From Dysgonomonas sp. PF1-14 (GTDB lineage: Bacteria; Bacteroidota; Bacteroidia; Bacteroidales; Dysgonomonadaceae): a stretch of DNA of 64,000 nucleotides. A model generated the notes under the pieces. It saw only the letters and a program-made list of their open reading frames with translations, was not told the origin of the DNA and did no database searches. The stretch lies in the NCBI RefSeq assembly GCF_029892965.1, contig NZ_JARXWN010000002.1, positions 372,001 through 436,000 of the forward strand, in the 5' to 3' direction. Of this stretch, positions 28,046-36,809 are shown one piece after another (position 1 is the stretch's first letter; every line of letters starts with the position of its first letter). The position numbers and the translations under genes were made by a program.

Positions 28046-29671
28046 TTATCTTGCTGATGTGCAATAATTACTTCTTTTCGATGCCCACCATAGAGCTGAT
28101 GATGTTTTGTCACCACCTTGCAGTTGGGCAACACCAGCGTTATAATTTGTTTCATTGATCAATTTTTCACTCTGAGGATAAATCACTCTGGAAATATAGT
28201 TAGCCGGATTTTGAATATCTCCGTCACTCGGATATGTTCCCGATCCGGAATCTCTGGACTCAGGTATATCGAATGCAGGCAGATTTAGTCGACGTTTGTC
28301 ATTCCACGCCTGAGCCGAAATATCAGGATATCCTGCAATATATTTCTGAGTAATGATTTTCTCTAGTTTGGTATTTCCCGCACCGGTTGCATCATCATAG
28401 TTTGCCGATGTACCCCAGTCATTTTTTGCATCTGATGCTAAATAAGTTCTGGCCTGACTTTCAGAAAGCCCCAGGTAACCGAATGAAGCTACAACTCCGT
28501 CCTCATATCTGGTCTTGGCTGTTTTTCCTGTTGGATCTGCAATACCATAACGCTCTAGCGCCTCTGCTGCTAAGAAACAAGCTTCAGCATACAGCATAAT
28601 ATCTGTCTTACGCGTATCATTCGGAATAATCCAGGTCGTACTCATTGTCCCTGCATTTTCTTTAGCAGTTGTTACACTTGCATTATCATCATATCCCGGT
28701 ATTATACCAACCCATTTTCCCTGAAGGCTCGGGTCAAACATTCTTTCACCTCGAGGGTCTACATTTCCCGGATTTACTGTCGCAGTACCTGTGTATGGCA
28801 TGCCTCCGATACCTTTCAGTATCTTTTCCATTGTAGTAGTCAAACTTTGTCTGTCTCCCCACGAAACCTGATACATTCTGTATGGATACTGATTACCCCA
28901 ACCTGCCGAACGCATAGCGATACGAGCATCGTCTCCGGCCTGCAACAGACCGCCGTCTGCCTTCAATGCGGCTTCTGCCTGCTGTTTACTCAATGCCGGA
29001 TCTATTTCCGATACCTGCATCGCAAGCCTCAGACGTAGGGTATTTGCAAAACGTTTCCATTTTGTAATTCCACCCCAATACACCTGATCTTCACCAGATA
29101 GGAATTCTTCGTTTACGTCAAACTGTTTCACAGACTCATCTAATTCACTGAAGAAGAATTTAAACTGGTCTTCCAACGTTTCATATTTAGAATCAGTATC
29201 TTCCGGAGATTTAGGAAACGGAGCTGGTCCAAAGAAATCTACGAATCTTGAATGCAGATATACTCTCCATATACGTGCCAGTGCCATTGAATTTTCACGG
29301 CCTCCGTATCTTCTTGCATCGTAAATCACGATATTCAGTACAGCCAGATAGTTATTATAATGTGATTTCCAGTACAAATCTGAATATCCATCATTCGGAG
29401 TATATTTACGTACTGAGTTTCCTAACACATATTGAGAGAAAATGTCATAACCCAAAGCTTTCACACGTTGGTGCAGGTCAGCTGCTCCATTTTCACCGAC
29501 ATTATATGTCGCACCATCCCAAAGCACACCGCTAAGATCGGGCTTGGAAAAGTCTAATGAATCAGGCGGATTTACCGGATCTACGTTAATTGCGTCAAAA
29601 CCATTTGTACAGCTTGCTCCAAGCAGTCCGATACCTACAATAAATGATAATAATATATTTCTTGTTTTCAT
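28046..29671 (-). CDS. SusD/RagB-like nutrient-binding outer-membrane lipoprotein
   Basis: This 541-residue surface lipoprotein caps the adjacent SusC-type channel and binds its substrate. The signal peptide ends in the lipobox GASC (Cys21). The helical TPR-like fold is suggested by ARIWRVYLHSRFVDFFGPAPF, LRLRLAMQ and LYAEACFLAAEAL; it looks like the SusD-like_2 branch. The gene starts 13 bases after susC. No glycoside hydrolase, protease or sigma/anti-sigma gene accompanies the pair, so the substrate cannot be deduced. Confidence 0.94.
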   Translation of the reverse strand: MKTRNILLSFIVGIGLLGASCTNGFDAINVDPVNPPDSLDFSKPDLSGVLWDGATYNVGENGAADLHQRVKALGYDIFSQYVLGNSVRKYTPNDGYSDLYWKSHYNNYLAVLNIVIYDARRYGGRENSMALARIWRVYLHSRFVDFFGPAPFPKSPEDTDSKYETLEDQFKFFFSELDESVKQFDVNEEFLSGEDQVYWGGITKWKRFANTLRLRLAMQVSEIDPALSKQQAEAALKADGGLLQAGDDARIAMRSAGWGNQYPYRMYQVSWGDRQSLTTTMEKILKGIGGMPYTGTATVNPGNVDPRGERMFDPSLQGKWVGIIPGYDDNASVTTAKENAGTMSTTWIIPNDTRKTDIMLYAEACFLAAEALERYGIADPTGKTAKTRYEDGVVASFGYLGLSESQARTYLASDAKNDWGTSANYDDATGAGNTKLEKIITQKYIAGYPDISAQAWNDKRRLNLPAFDIPESRDSGSGTYPSDGDIQNPANYISRVIYPQSEKLINETNYNAGVAQLQGGDKTSSALWWASKRSNYCTSAR

Positions 29672-29684
29672 TTGTGTCTTTTAT

Positions 29685-32600
29685 TTAAAATGCAACATTC
29701 AGATTAAATCCTATACTTCTTAGAGTTGGCATAGAACCCATTTCAAAGCCCTGAGCATTACCTGTTGTGTATCCGGCCTCTGGATCAAAACCTTTAGTCT
29801 TACTGTATATCATCCATAAGTTTCTGGCTACGAGAGAAAGTTTTACACTATAGATAGGTGTTTTTGCCAAAACCTTACGAGGCAATTTATAACCTAAGCT
29901 AACTTCTCTCAACCTTACGTTAGTTGCGTCATATATCCAAGGTTCAGCTCCGTCCTGCAAATGAGCCCAATAAGCCTGAGCTGTAGTTGCTACGGTATTT
30001 TCAGCACCACTCGCCGTTACACCTTTTACTACCATTGACTCACGTCCATCCAAAGTAAGATCAAGTGTTCCGTATTGTGCTCCTGTTTTGATTGATCCCA
30101 TATAAACCTCTCCGCCATATCTCATATCGATCTGGAAACCGAAATCGAAATCTCTGTATTTGAATGTATTGCTAATTCCACCCATCCAGTCAGGATTGTT
30201 ATTACCCAGTTTCACATCACCACTGGCAAATTCAGGTAAACCTTTTTCATTTACTATAATATTTCCATTATCATCTCTTTTATAAGCTTTACCCAGCAGA
30301 TCTCCATAGGCGCCACCTTCGGTAGCTACAATCTTCAGTAACTGGGTAAGACTCGGATGTTGCAGCTGTTGTTGAGTTATACCATCGGCCAGTTTCAATA
30401 TCTTATTACTGTTTTTAGAAAAGTTCAAAGCTACGTCCCAAGTAAAATCTTTTGTTTGTACAGGAGTACCTGACAACACCAATTCTATACCTCTGTTTCT
30501 TACATTACCAGCATTCACATATTTATAATTATATCCTGTTGCCGAAGGCACGTTCATTTTCAATATCTGATCTTTTGCTTCTTTATTATAGTAAGCAAAA
30601 TCCAGCCCGAGACGATTGTTGAATGCTTTCAGTTCCAAACCTAGTTCATAAGAGTTGATTGTTTCGTTTTTCAGGTCATATGATGATTTTGTATCACTCT
30701 TCAATGGCTGTATTATCGTCTCAATCTGCTCTGTAGCAGGATTATAAACATACTGCGTGGTCAGAGTTCTGTAATTGAATAGTTGATAAGCTTCTGTATC
30801 GTTACCTACCTGCGCCCACGACAAACGTATTTTACCATAATTTAGAGGACCTGTATTCTTGAATGTCTCTGTAAACAACCAGCTTGCACCTACCGAAGGA
30901 TAGAAATAAGAGCGGTTGTCTGAGTTCAATGTAGAAGACCAGTCGTTACGTGCTGTCAGATCCAGATATACCATATTATTCCATGCAAAAGATGCTGTAG
31001 CATATAACGAATTTATTTGCTTACGGAAAGCACTGTTAGATACAGCCTGTTTCTTACCATTTGCGAGTGTGAAGCCATAAGCAGGATTGATCAAGCCTGT
31101 AGTTTGTCCCAGCATACCCTCACCATGTCTGTACATAATGTTTCCACCGGCAGTGGCTACCAGGCCCAATTTCTCTGTTAAGTTCTTGTTGAATGTTATA
31201 AGGAAGTCAGCATTCACTTCATACGAGTCTTCTTTGCTCATCATAAAGTCTCCGGTAGGATACCAGTAGGTAGGACCTGCCGCCAACTGGTCTTTATATT
31301 GTGACGACATATAATCCATACCATAGCGTCCCTGTATATTCAGCCATTCGGTGAACTCATATTTCAATGAAGCGAAACCAATAAAACGATGTTTTCTGTC
31401 GCTATTCGTATCTTTTTCTGTTGCCCAATACGGGTTCAGTACCATCCCGCTTATACCGTCTGTCCAAGCCACAGGGATTCCGGATAAAGGATTTTTAGAT
31501 ACAGGATTGATTGTTCCTTTAGGGAAAGCATACCCCTCAGTTCCAGTAAAGTCACTGAAATGGAAAGATCGCGGCATCATCAGATGGTTAAGGAAAACGT
31601 TATCCGGGTCATATGCCAGTTTCACACGATTTTCAGTTTTCTGATTCACATAAGTCAATTTCGCATCAAAAGATAATTTATCAGTTAATTTAGCCGTACC
31701 ACGCAATGTTACAGAAGTCTTCTTAAAGTCACTGTTCGGAACGATGCTCTGATTGCTCAGATTCATTACAGACAGACGTAATGTATTTTTATCCGATGTA
31801 CTTACCAGTTCTGCACTGTTAGTCCAGGTTGTACCTGTTCTAAGAAAGTCTGTTATATCGTTGCCTTCCGGCGAATATTTAGTTTTTCTGCCCATCAGGT
31901 CTGTAGTCTCTTGCCCTGTCATTTTAGCACCCCAGCTACCAATGGCATTTTGTACGTATTCACCAGCTGTACCCTGTCCGTAAACATTTTGGTATTTTGG
32001 CATCTGCATAGGAGAATCAAATGTCAGATTAGAGTTGAGGGTTATGCCAATACCCTTTTTATTGGCTCCCGTTTTAGTCGTAATCATAATAACACCGTTA
32101 CCGGCACGTGATCCGTAAAGAGCGGCTGCAGCTGGCCCTTTCAGTACAGACATTGTTTCAATATCATCCGGAGAAATATCGGCCATACCCGAACCTTTGT
32201 CTATACCACGATTTCCCCAATAGTCGTCAGTTCCACTGGTATCACTGTTGATAGGCACACCGTCTACTACTATCAGCGGCTGATTGTTACCTCCGATCGA
32301 GTTATTACCACGCAATACAATTCTACTGGAACCGGCAATACCTGTTCCCGATTGCTTGATCTGCAATCCGGCTACTTTACCGGCCAAAGCATTTGCAACA
32401 TTGTTATCTCTGGTTTCAGTTAGTTGATCGCCTTTGATTTCTTGCAGCGCATATCCCAGCGATTTCTTGTCACGCTTGATACCTAAAGCAGTAACAACGA
32501 CTTCGTCCAGCAGTTTCGAATCTTCCTGCAATACGATGTCAACTGTCGACTGACCATTCACCGGAACATCCATAGATATAAAGCCTACAAAAGTTACAGC

Positions 32601-32864
32601 CAATGTTCCATCAGGAGATACATTCAATGTATAATCTCCGTCCACACCTGTCATAGTGGCATTTGTTGTACCTTTCTCTGCTACGGTTGCCCCGATAAGA
32701 GGATCACCCAAAGCATCGGTAACTATGCCTTTGACAGTAGTTTTGTTCCCTGTCTGAGAATAGACAGTCCCGCTTAGCATCATAAAAAAAGCAAGGAAAC
32801 AAATGAGAAAACGGACTTTCGCCCCAAAAGGATTAGACCTTTTTCGTTTAGTTTTACACATCAT
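29685..32864 (-). CDS. SusC/RagA-type TonB-dependent outer-membrane transporter
   Basis: This 1059-residue protein has a signal peptide (about 1-37) and a carboxypeptidase-regulatory-like beta domain (about 42-118, KGIVTDALGDPLIGATV). A TonB-box region (LDEVVVTALGIKRDKKSLGY) and a plug domain (LRGNNSIGGNNQPLIVVDGVPI) follow. The rest forms a 22-strand barrel with a terminal aromatic FNLNVAF. It imports bulky nutrients with TonB energy, together with the downstream SusD partner. A well-formed promoter lies just upstream. No ECF regulator is nearby. Confidence 0.96.
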   Translation of the reverse strand: MMCKTKRKRSNPFGAKVRFLICFLAFFMMLSGTVYSQTGNKTTVKGIVTDALGDPLIGATVAEKGTTNATMTGVDGDYTLNVSPDGTLAVTFVGFISMDVPVNGQSTVDIVLQEDSKLLDEVVVTALGIKRDKKSLGYALQEIKGDQLTETRDNNVANALAGKVAGLQIKQSGTGIAGSSRIVLRGNNSIGGNNQPLIVVDGVPINSDTSGTDDYWGNRGIDKGSGMADISPDDIETMSVLKGPAAAALYGSRAGNGVIMITTKTGANKKGIGITLNSNLTFDSPMQMPKYQNVYGQGTAGEYVQNAIGSWGAKMTGQETTDLMGRKTKYSPEGNDITDFLRTGTTWTNSAELVSTSDKNTLRLSVMNLSNQSIVPNSDFKKTSVTLRGTAKLTDKLSFDAKLTYVNQKTENRVKLAYDPDNVFLNHLMMPRSFHFSDFTGTEGYAFPKGTINPVSKNPLSGIPVAWTDGISGMVLNPYWATEKDTNSDRKHRFIGFASLKYEFTEWLNIQGRYGMDYMSSQYKDQLAAGPTYWYPTGDFMMSKEDSYEVNADFLITFNKNLTEKLGLVATAGGNIMYRHGEGMLGQTTGLINPAYGFTLANGKKQAVSNSAFRKQINSLYATASFAWNNMVYLDLTARNDWSSTLNSDNRSYFYPSVGASWLFTETFKNTGPLNYGKIRLSWAQVGNDTEAYQLFNYRTLTTQYVYNPATEQIETIIQPLKSDTKSSYDLKNETINSYELGLELKAFNNRLGLDFAYYNKEAKDQILKMNVPSATGYNYKYVNAGNVRNRGIELVLSGTPVQTKDFTWDVALNFSKNSNKILKLADGITQQQLQHPSLTQLLKIVATEGGAYGDLLGKAYKRDDNGNIIVNEKGLPEFASGDVKLGNNNPDWMGGISNTFKYRDFDFGFQIDMRYGGEVYMGSIKTGAQYGTLDLTLDGRESMVVKGVTASGAENTVATTAQAYWAHLQDGAEPWIYDATNVRLREVSLGYKLPRKVLAKTPIYSVKLSLVARNLWMIYSKTKGFDPEAGYTTGNAQGFEMGSMPTLRSIGFNLNVAF

Positions 32865-32902
32865 AGTTTTTTTAATTTAAGGGTTCGCAAATTGTGATAA
32901 TG

Positions 32903-32932
32903 CAAAAGTATATTAGAAAATGATACTTCAAA
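32903..32932 (-). promoter_or_regulatory. susCD promoter
   Basis: Minus strand: TTTG (32929-32932), 18 bases, then TACTTTTG (32903-32910). This is a near-ideal Bacteroidota promoter, with a leader of about 33 bases. Confidence 0.7.
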
Positions 32933-33042
32933 TACCTAAAGTGTTAATTAACATTTTGAAGAAAACTTAAACAAGAAAGCCACCAATAACAATAATACGC
33001 TAATAACAAGCAATATAACACAAAATAATAAAATATATTTAA

Positions 33043-33079
33043 ACATATTTTGTGAAAATATGTTATTAAACATGTTTAA
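33043..33079. promoter_or_regulatory. Two adjacent AT-rich palindromes between susC and nuoA
   Basis: The gap 32865-33357 has no gene; it holds the divergent susC and nuoA promoters and these palindromes. ACATATTTT-GTG-AAAATATGT (33043-33063) is followed by TTAAACATGTTTAA (33066-33079). They are possible operators, but AT-rich palindromes of this size also arise by chance. Confidence 0.35.
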
Positions 33080-33314
33080 AAAGCACTATTTCGAATAACT
33101 ACCAACCCTAAAACCTAAATCTTAATTAACATTTAATAAAGATCGTCTATCTACCATAAATAAAACCAAACACAAGAGGTCAAAAACCTCCTTTAATGTC
33201 AAATTGCAATCCTCAGTAAGCAAAACGCTATAATTTTGTGTATGAGCGCTTTTTTATTAATAATATTGATAAAATATATCAGTCATTTTGTTCTTTTTTG
33301 ACAAATAAAAAAAT

Positions 33315-33322
33315 TATCTTTG
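33315..33322 (+). promoter_or_regulatory. nuo operon promoter, -7 box
   Basis: TATCTTTG matches TAnnTTTG and lies 36 bases before the nuoA ATG. TTTG words occur upstream but at 14 or 24 bases, not the ideal spacing. Confidence 0.55.
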
Positions 33323-33357
33323 TGCCTGTAAAAACAAAGTATGTTAAAAAGGAAATT

Positions 33358-33726
33358 ATGAGTTCAAATCTGTATGATTTTTTACCCATATTGATGCAGA
33401 TAGCTTTTTCTGTCGTTTTTGTATTTGCCACAGTACTTGCATCTAATATGTTAGGACCTAAGCGTAAAAACGCTAACAAAATGGCCAATTTCGAATGCGG
33501 CCTCGATCCATTGGGCAATGCCCGTTCTCCTTTCCCTATCAAATATTTTTTAGTAGCCATCCTGTTTGTACTATTCGATATCGAAATCGTATTCATGTAC
33601 CCGTGGGCTGTAAACTTTAAAGCTATAGGCTGGGAAGGTCTACTTAAAATGGGAGGATTTATAGGACTGCTGCTTGTGGGCTATCTTTATATAGTAAAAC
33701 GTAAAGCATTGGAGTGGGAAAAATAA
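33358..33726 (+). CDS. nuoA: NADH-quinone oxidoreductase subunit A
   Basis: This 122-residue membrane protein with three helices is the first gene of the complex I operon. It has the NuoA signature FECGLDPLGNARSPFPIKYFL and the loop LFDIEIVFMYPW with a conserved acidic residue near the quinone site. I start at ATG 33358, which has a purine-rich AAAAAGGAA before it; a longer frame from 33238 would run across the -7 box at 33315-33322 and adds a non-conserved N-terminus. It is followed by a 105-base spacer to nuoB in which I see nothing notable. Confidence 0.95.
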   Translation: MSSNLYDFLPILMQIAFSVVFVFATVLASNMLGPKRKNANKMANFECGLDPLGNARSPFPIKYFLVAILFVLFDIEIVFMYPWAVNFKAIGWEGLLKMGGFIGLLLVGYLYIVKRKALEWEK

Positions 33727-33831
33727 TAATATTTAATTAAATCTCTGGACTTAAACCATAGCCAACGGGCTTTGTTATTTATATACAGGGTGATTAAATA
33801 AACAGGTTACGACCTCTATAATTCTAAAGTT

Positions 33832-34383
33832 ATGAGCAAAACTTCTAATATAAATGTAGTACCGGCTCCTGAGGGATACACAGGGAACGGTTTCTTTGCT
33901 ACCAAATTCGATTATGTCATAGGTCTGGCTCGTGCCAACTCGCTATGGCCTCTGCCATTTGCAACATCTTGCTGTGGCATCGAGTTTATGGCAACTATGG
34001 CATCTACCTACGATATGGGACGATTCGGGGCAGAACGCAACAGCTTCTCGCCACGACAAGCCGATATGCTACTGGTTATGGGTACGATCTCTAAAAAGAT
34101 GGCACCAATACTCCGCCATGTATATGAACAAATGGCCGAACCTAAATGGGTGATTGCAGTTGGTGCCTGTGCCTCTTCGGGAGGTATATTCGACACTTAC
34201 TCCGTATTGCAGGGAATAGACAAAGTAATCCCGGTAGATGTATATGTACCCGGATGCCCTCCACGCCCCGAACAAATATTGGACGGTGTAATGCAACTAC
34301 AGGAACTTGTGAAGCATGAATCTATACATCGCAGAAGCTCGGAAAGATATGAAGAACTTCTCAAATCATATAAACTTGAATAA
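33832..34383 (+). CDS. nuoB: NADH-quinone oxidoreductase subunit B
   Basis: This 183-residue peripheral-arm subunit carries cluster N2, the last iron-sulphur cluster before quinone. Ligands are Cys47 and Cys48 (ATSCCGIE), Cys113 (GACASSGG) and Cys142 (PGCPPRP). Length and motifs are normal. It lies 9 bases before nuoC. Confidence 0.98.
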   Translation: MSKTSNINVVPAPEGYTGNGFFATKFDYVIGLARANSLWPLPFATSCCGIEFMATMASTYDMGRFGAERNSFSPRQADMLLVMGTISKKMAPILRHVYEQMAEPKWVIAVGACASSGGIFDTYSVLQGIDKVIPVDVYVPGCPPRPEQILDGVMQLQELVKHESIHRRSSERYEELLKSYKLE

Positions 34384-34392
34384 TAATCAATA

Positions 34393-34926
34393 ATGGCTCT
34401 TGAAACTACGATTATCGAAAACAAGATAGGTGAAAAATTCGGCGCTGAAGTTCTCAATTTCAGAATGGAACGCGACATATTCACTTTTGAAGCTACACCG
34501 GCTGTCATTAAAGATGTGATTCGGTTCATGAGAGATGACGAAACCCTGCGTTTCAATTTCCTGACCGACCTGTGCGGAGTGCATTATCCGGACAATGAAA
34601 AGGACAATCAATTTGCTGTTGTCTATCTTTTACATAACTGGATAGATAATGTACGCGTAAGGGTTAAGACCTTTCTGAACGGTGCTAAACCGGAAGTAGA
34701 CACTGTAACCGGAGTATTCGATGCTGCCAACTGGATGGAACGCGAAACATACGACTTTTACGGCATTATATTTAAAGGACATCCAAACCTGAAACGGATA
34801 CTAAACGATGAAGGAATGGTTTCGTTCCCGATGCGTAAAGATTATCCGCTCGAAGACTCGGGACGTACCGATAAAGACGACAGATTCTTCGGAAGAACGC
34901 CGAACAATTATGAACCAACTAAATAA
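34393..34926 (+). CDS. nuoC: NADH-quinone oxidoreductase subunit C
   Basis: This 177-residue protein matches the 30-kDa subunit, with the signature WMERETYDFYGIIFKGHPNL and the C-terminal RKDYPLEDSGR. NuoC and NuoD are separate genes here, 15 bases apart; from memory Bacteroides fragilis has a fused NuoCD, so this is a lineage difference worth noting. Confidence 0.96.
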   Translation: MALETTIIENKIGEKFGAEVLNFRMERDIFTFEATPAVIKDVIRFMRDDETLRFNFLTDLCGVHYPDNEKDNQFAVVYLLHNWIDNVRVRVKTFLNGAKPEVDTVTGVFDAANWMERETYDFYGIIFKGHPNLKRILNDEGMVSFPMRKDYPLEDSGRTDKDDRFFGRTPNNYEPTK

Positions 34927-34941
34927 TAGCAAAGTAAGGAA

Positions 34942-36177
34942 ATGTCAGATCAACTAATAAATCCGGAACATCGCTTTGCGAAAATTGTAAGAGAACAAAC
35001 CTTTGAGGATGGACGTGAGCTGAATGTACTTAATTTCGGCCCTACGCACCCCTCTACACATGGTGTGTTCCAGAATATACTGCTGATGGACGGCGAACGC
35101 ATCATAGATGCCGACACCACTGTTGGCTATATTCATCGTGCATTTGAAAAGATAGCCGAACACAGGACTTTCTATCAGATCACCACCCTGACAGACCGTC
35201 TCAATTACTGCTCTGCACCTATAAATAATATGGCATGGTGGATGACCGTAGAAAAAGCGCTCGGAGTAGAAGTACCTAAACGGGCTCAATACATGCGCGT
35301 AATAATAATGGAAATGGCACGCATCACCGACCACCTTATATGTAACTCCATATTAGGTGTCGACTTGGGTGCATACACCCCATTTTTGTACGTTATGAAG
35401 TATCGCGAACTGGCATACGAAATATATGAAGAGATCTGCGGTGCGCGTATGACGACCAATATGGGACGCATCGGAGGTTTCGAAAGAGACTTCAGCGAAG
35501 CGGCATGGCGCAAGATAGACGAATTTCTCGAAGGATTCCCTAAAGCATGGGATCAGCTGGAAAGACTCTTCGCCCGCAACCGTATCTTTATGGATCGCCT
35601 TATCGGTGTGGGGACTATATCGGCAGAAAAAGCCATTAGTTATGGTTTCACCGGTCCGAACCTGCGTGCTACAGGCGTTGACTATGATGTACGTGTGGCA
35701 CAACCTTACAGTTCATACGAAGATTTCGACTTCAAAGTGCCTGTCGGGCAATCAGGGGACACTTATGACCGCTGGTGTGTACGTACAGCAGAAATAAAAG
35801 AAAGCCTGAAAATAATGAAACAGGCGCGAGATAATATGCCGGCAGGAACATATCATGCCGATGTACCCGACTATTATCTGCCTCCGAAAGAAGAAGTATA
35901 TACAGAGATGGAAGCACTGATCAATCACTTTAAAATAGTAATGGGTGAAATACCTGTTCCTATATCCGAAGTTTACCACTCGGTAGAAGGTGCGAACGGA
36001 GAACTGGGTATATACCTCATAACCGACGGTTCGCGCGCTCCGTTCCGCGTACACTTCCGCAGACCATGCTTTATCTACTATCAGGCATTCCCTGAAATGA
36101 TCAAAGGCGGTATGTTTTCGGATGCCGTAGCTACATTATCGAGTATTAACGTTATTGCAGGAGAATTAGACGCTTAA
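34942..36177 (+). CDS. nuoD: NADH-quinone oxidoreductase subunit D
   Basis: This 411-residue 49-kDa subunit forms the quinone pocket with NuoB. It has FGPTHPSTHGVFQ with the conserved His, GYIHRAFEKIAE, RLNYCSAPINN and the C-terminal SINVIAGELDA. Length is standard. The next gene follows after 113 bases that contain an octamer-type repeat. Confidence 0.97.
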   Translation: MSDQLINPEHRFAKIVREQTFEDGRELNVLNFGPTHPSTHGVFQNILLMDGERIIDADTTVGYIHRAFEKIAEHRTFYQITTLTDRLNYCSAPINNMAWWMTVEKALGVEVPKRAQYMRVIIMEMARITDHLICNSILGVDLGAYTPFLYVMKYRELAYEIYEEICGARMTTNMGRIGGFERDFSEAAWRKIDEFLEGFPKAWDQLERLFARNRIFMDRLIGVGTISAEKAISYGFTGPNLRATGVDYDVRVAQPYSSYEDFDFKVPVGQSGDTYDRWCVRTAEIKESLKIMKQARDNMPAGTYHADVPDYYLPPKEEVYTEMEALINHFKIVMGEIPVPISEVYHSVEGANGELGIYLITDGSRAPFRVHFRRPCFIYYQAFPEMIKGGMFSDAVATLSSINVIAGELDA

Positions 36178-36183
36178 TTAGCT

Positions 36184-36289
36184 TGCTAGTTTAGAGTTTA
36201 CTAGTCTACTAGTAAAAAAACTCTGAAAACTGCGAAGCCTTTAAATATAAAAACTAGTAAACCAGTATACTTAAAATTAGTAAACTGAA
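36184..36289 (+). repeat. ACTAGTAA-type degenerate repeat spacer, nuoD to nuoE
   Basis: Words such as CTAGTTTA, TTTACTAG, CTACTAGT, AACTAGTAAAC and TAGTAAACTGAA recur across this spacer. The last word (36278-36289) recurs exactly before nuoJ (41025-41036). The other nuo junctions, except nuoA-nuoB, are 3-19 bases or carry related repeats. Confidence 0.6.
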
Positions 36290-36290
36290 T

Positions 36291-36800
36291 ATGAAACAAA
36301 CAATAAATATGTCGGACACCTTGATGGCACGCATCAACGAACTGCTGAGCCATTACCCTGCCGACAAAAAGAAATCGGCTATGCTACCGGTATTACATGC
36401 CGTACAGGATGCTCATGACAACTGGTTGAGCCTCGAACTGATGGACAAGGTAGCCGAGATTTTGGAAGTGACGCCTATCGAAGTATATGAAGTTGTTACA
36501 TTCTATTCGATGTTCAACCAGAAACCAATAGCAAAATACATGCTTGAATTCTGCCGTACCGCATGCTGTGGCTTGCGTGGAGGAGAGAATCTGATGGATT
36601 ATACCTGCCAAAAGCTGGGCGTAAAACCCGGAGAAATCACTCCCGATGGTATGTTCAGTGTAGTAGGTGTAGAATGTCTCGGTGCATGTGGTTTTGGCCC
36701 GATGCTCCAACTCGGAGACAACTATCATGAAAATCTTACAAAAGAAAAGATAGATACGCTGCTAGAAGATTGTAAACAAGGTAAAGTAAACCTATATTAA
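36291..36800 (+). CDS. nuoE: NADH-quinone oxidoreductase subunit E
   Basis: This 169-residue thioredoxin-like subunit binds 2Fe-2S cluster N1a. Ligands are Cys88 and Cys93 (FCRTACCG), and Cys129 and Cys133 (ECLGACG). It forms the NADH-input module with NuoF and NuoG. From memory, Bacteroides species lack nuoEFG, so its presence distinguishes this organism. It is followed by nuoF at 9 bases. Confidence 0.97.
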   Translation: MKQTINMSDTLMARINELLSHYPADKKKSAMLPVLHAVQDAHDNWLSLELMDKVAEILEVTPIEVYEVVTFYSMFNQKPIAKYMLEFCRTACCGLRGGENLMDYTCQKLGVKPGEITPDGMFSVVGVECLGACGFGPMLQLGDNYHENLTKEKIDTLLEDCKQGKVNLY

Positions 36801-36809
36801 TATTTTGCG

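Noticed and set aside
33238-33357. Upstream extension of nuoA by 40 residues
   Set aside because: It would span the TATCTTTG promoter box, is not NuoA-like, and a better start with a purine-rich leader exists at 33358.
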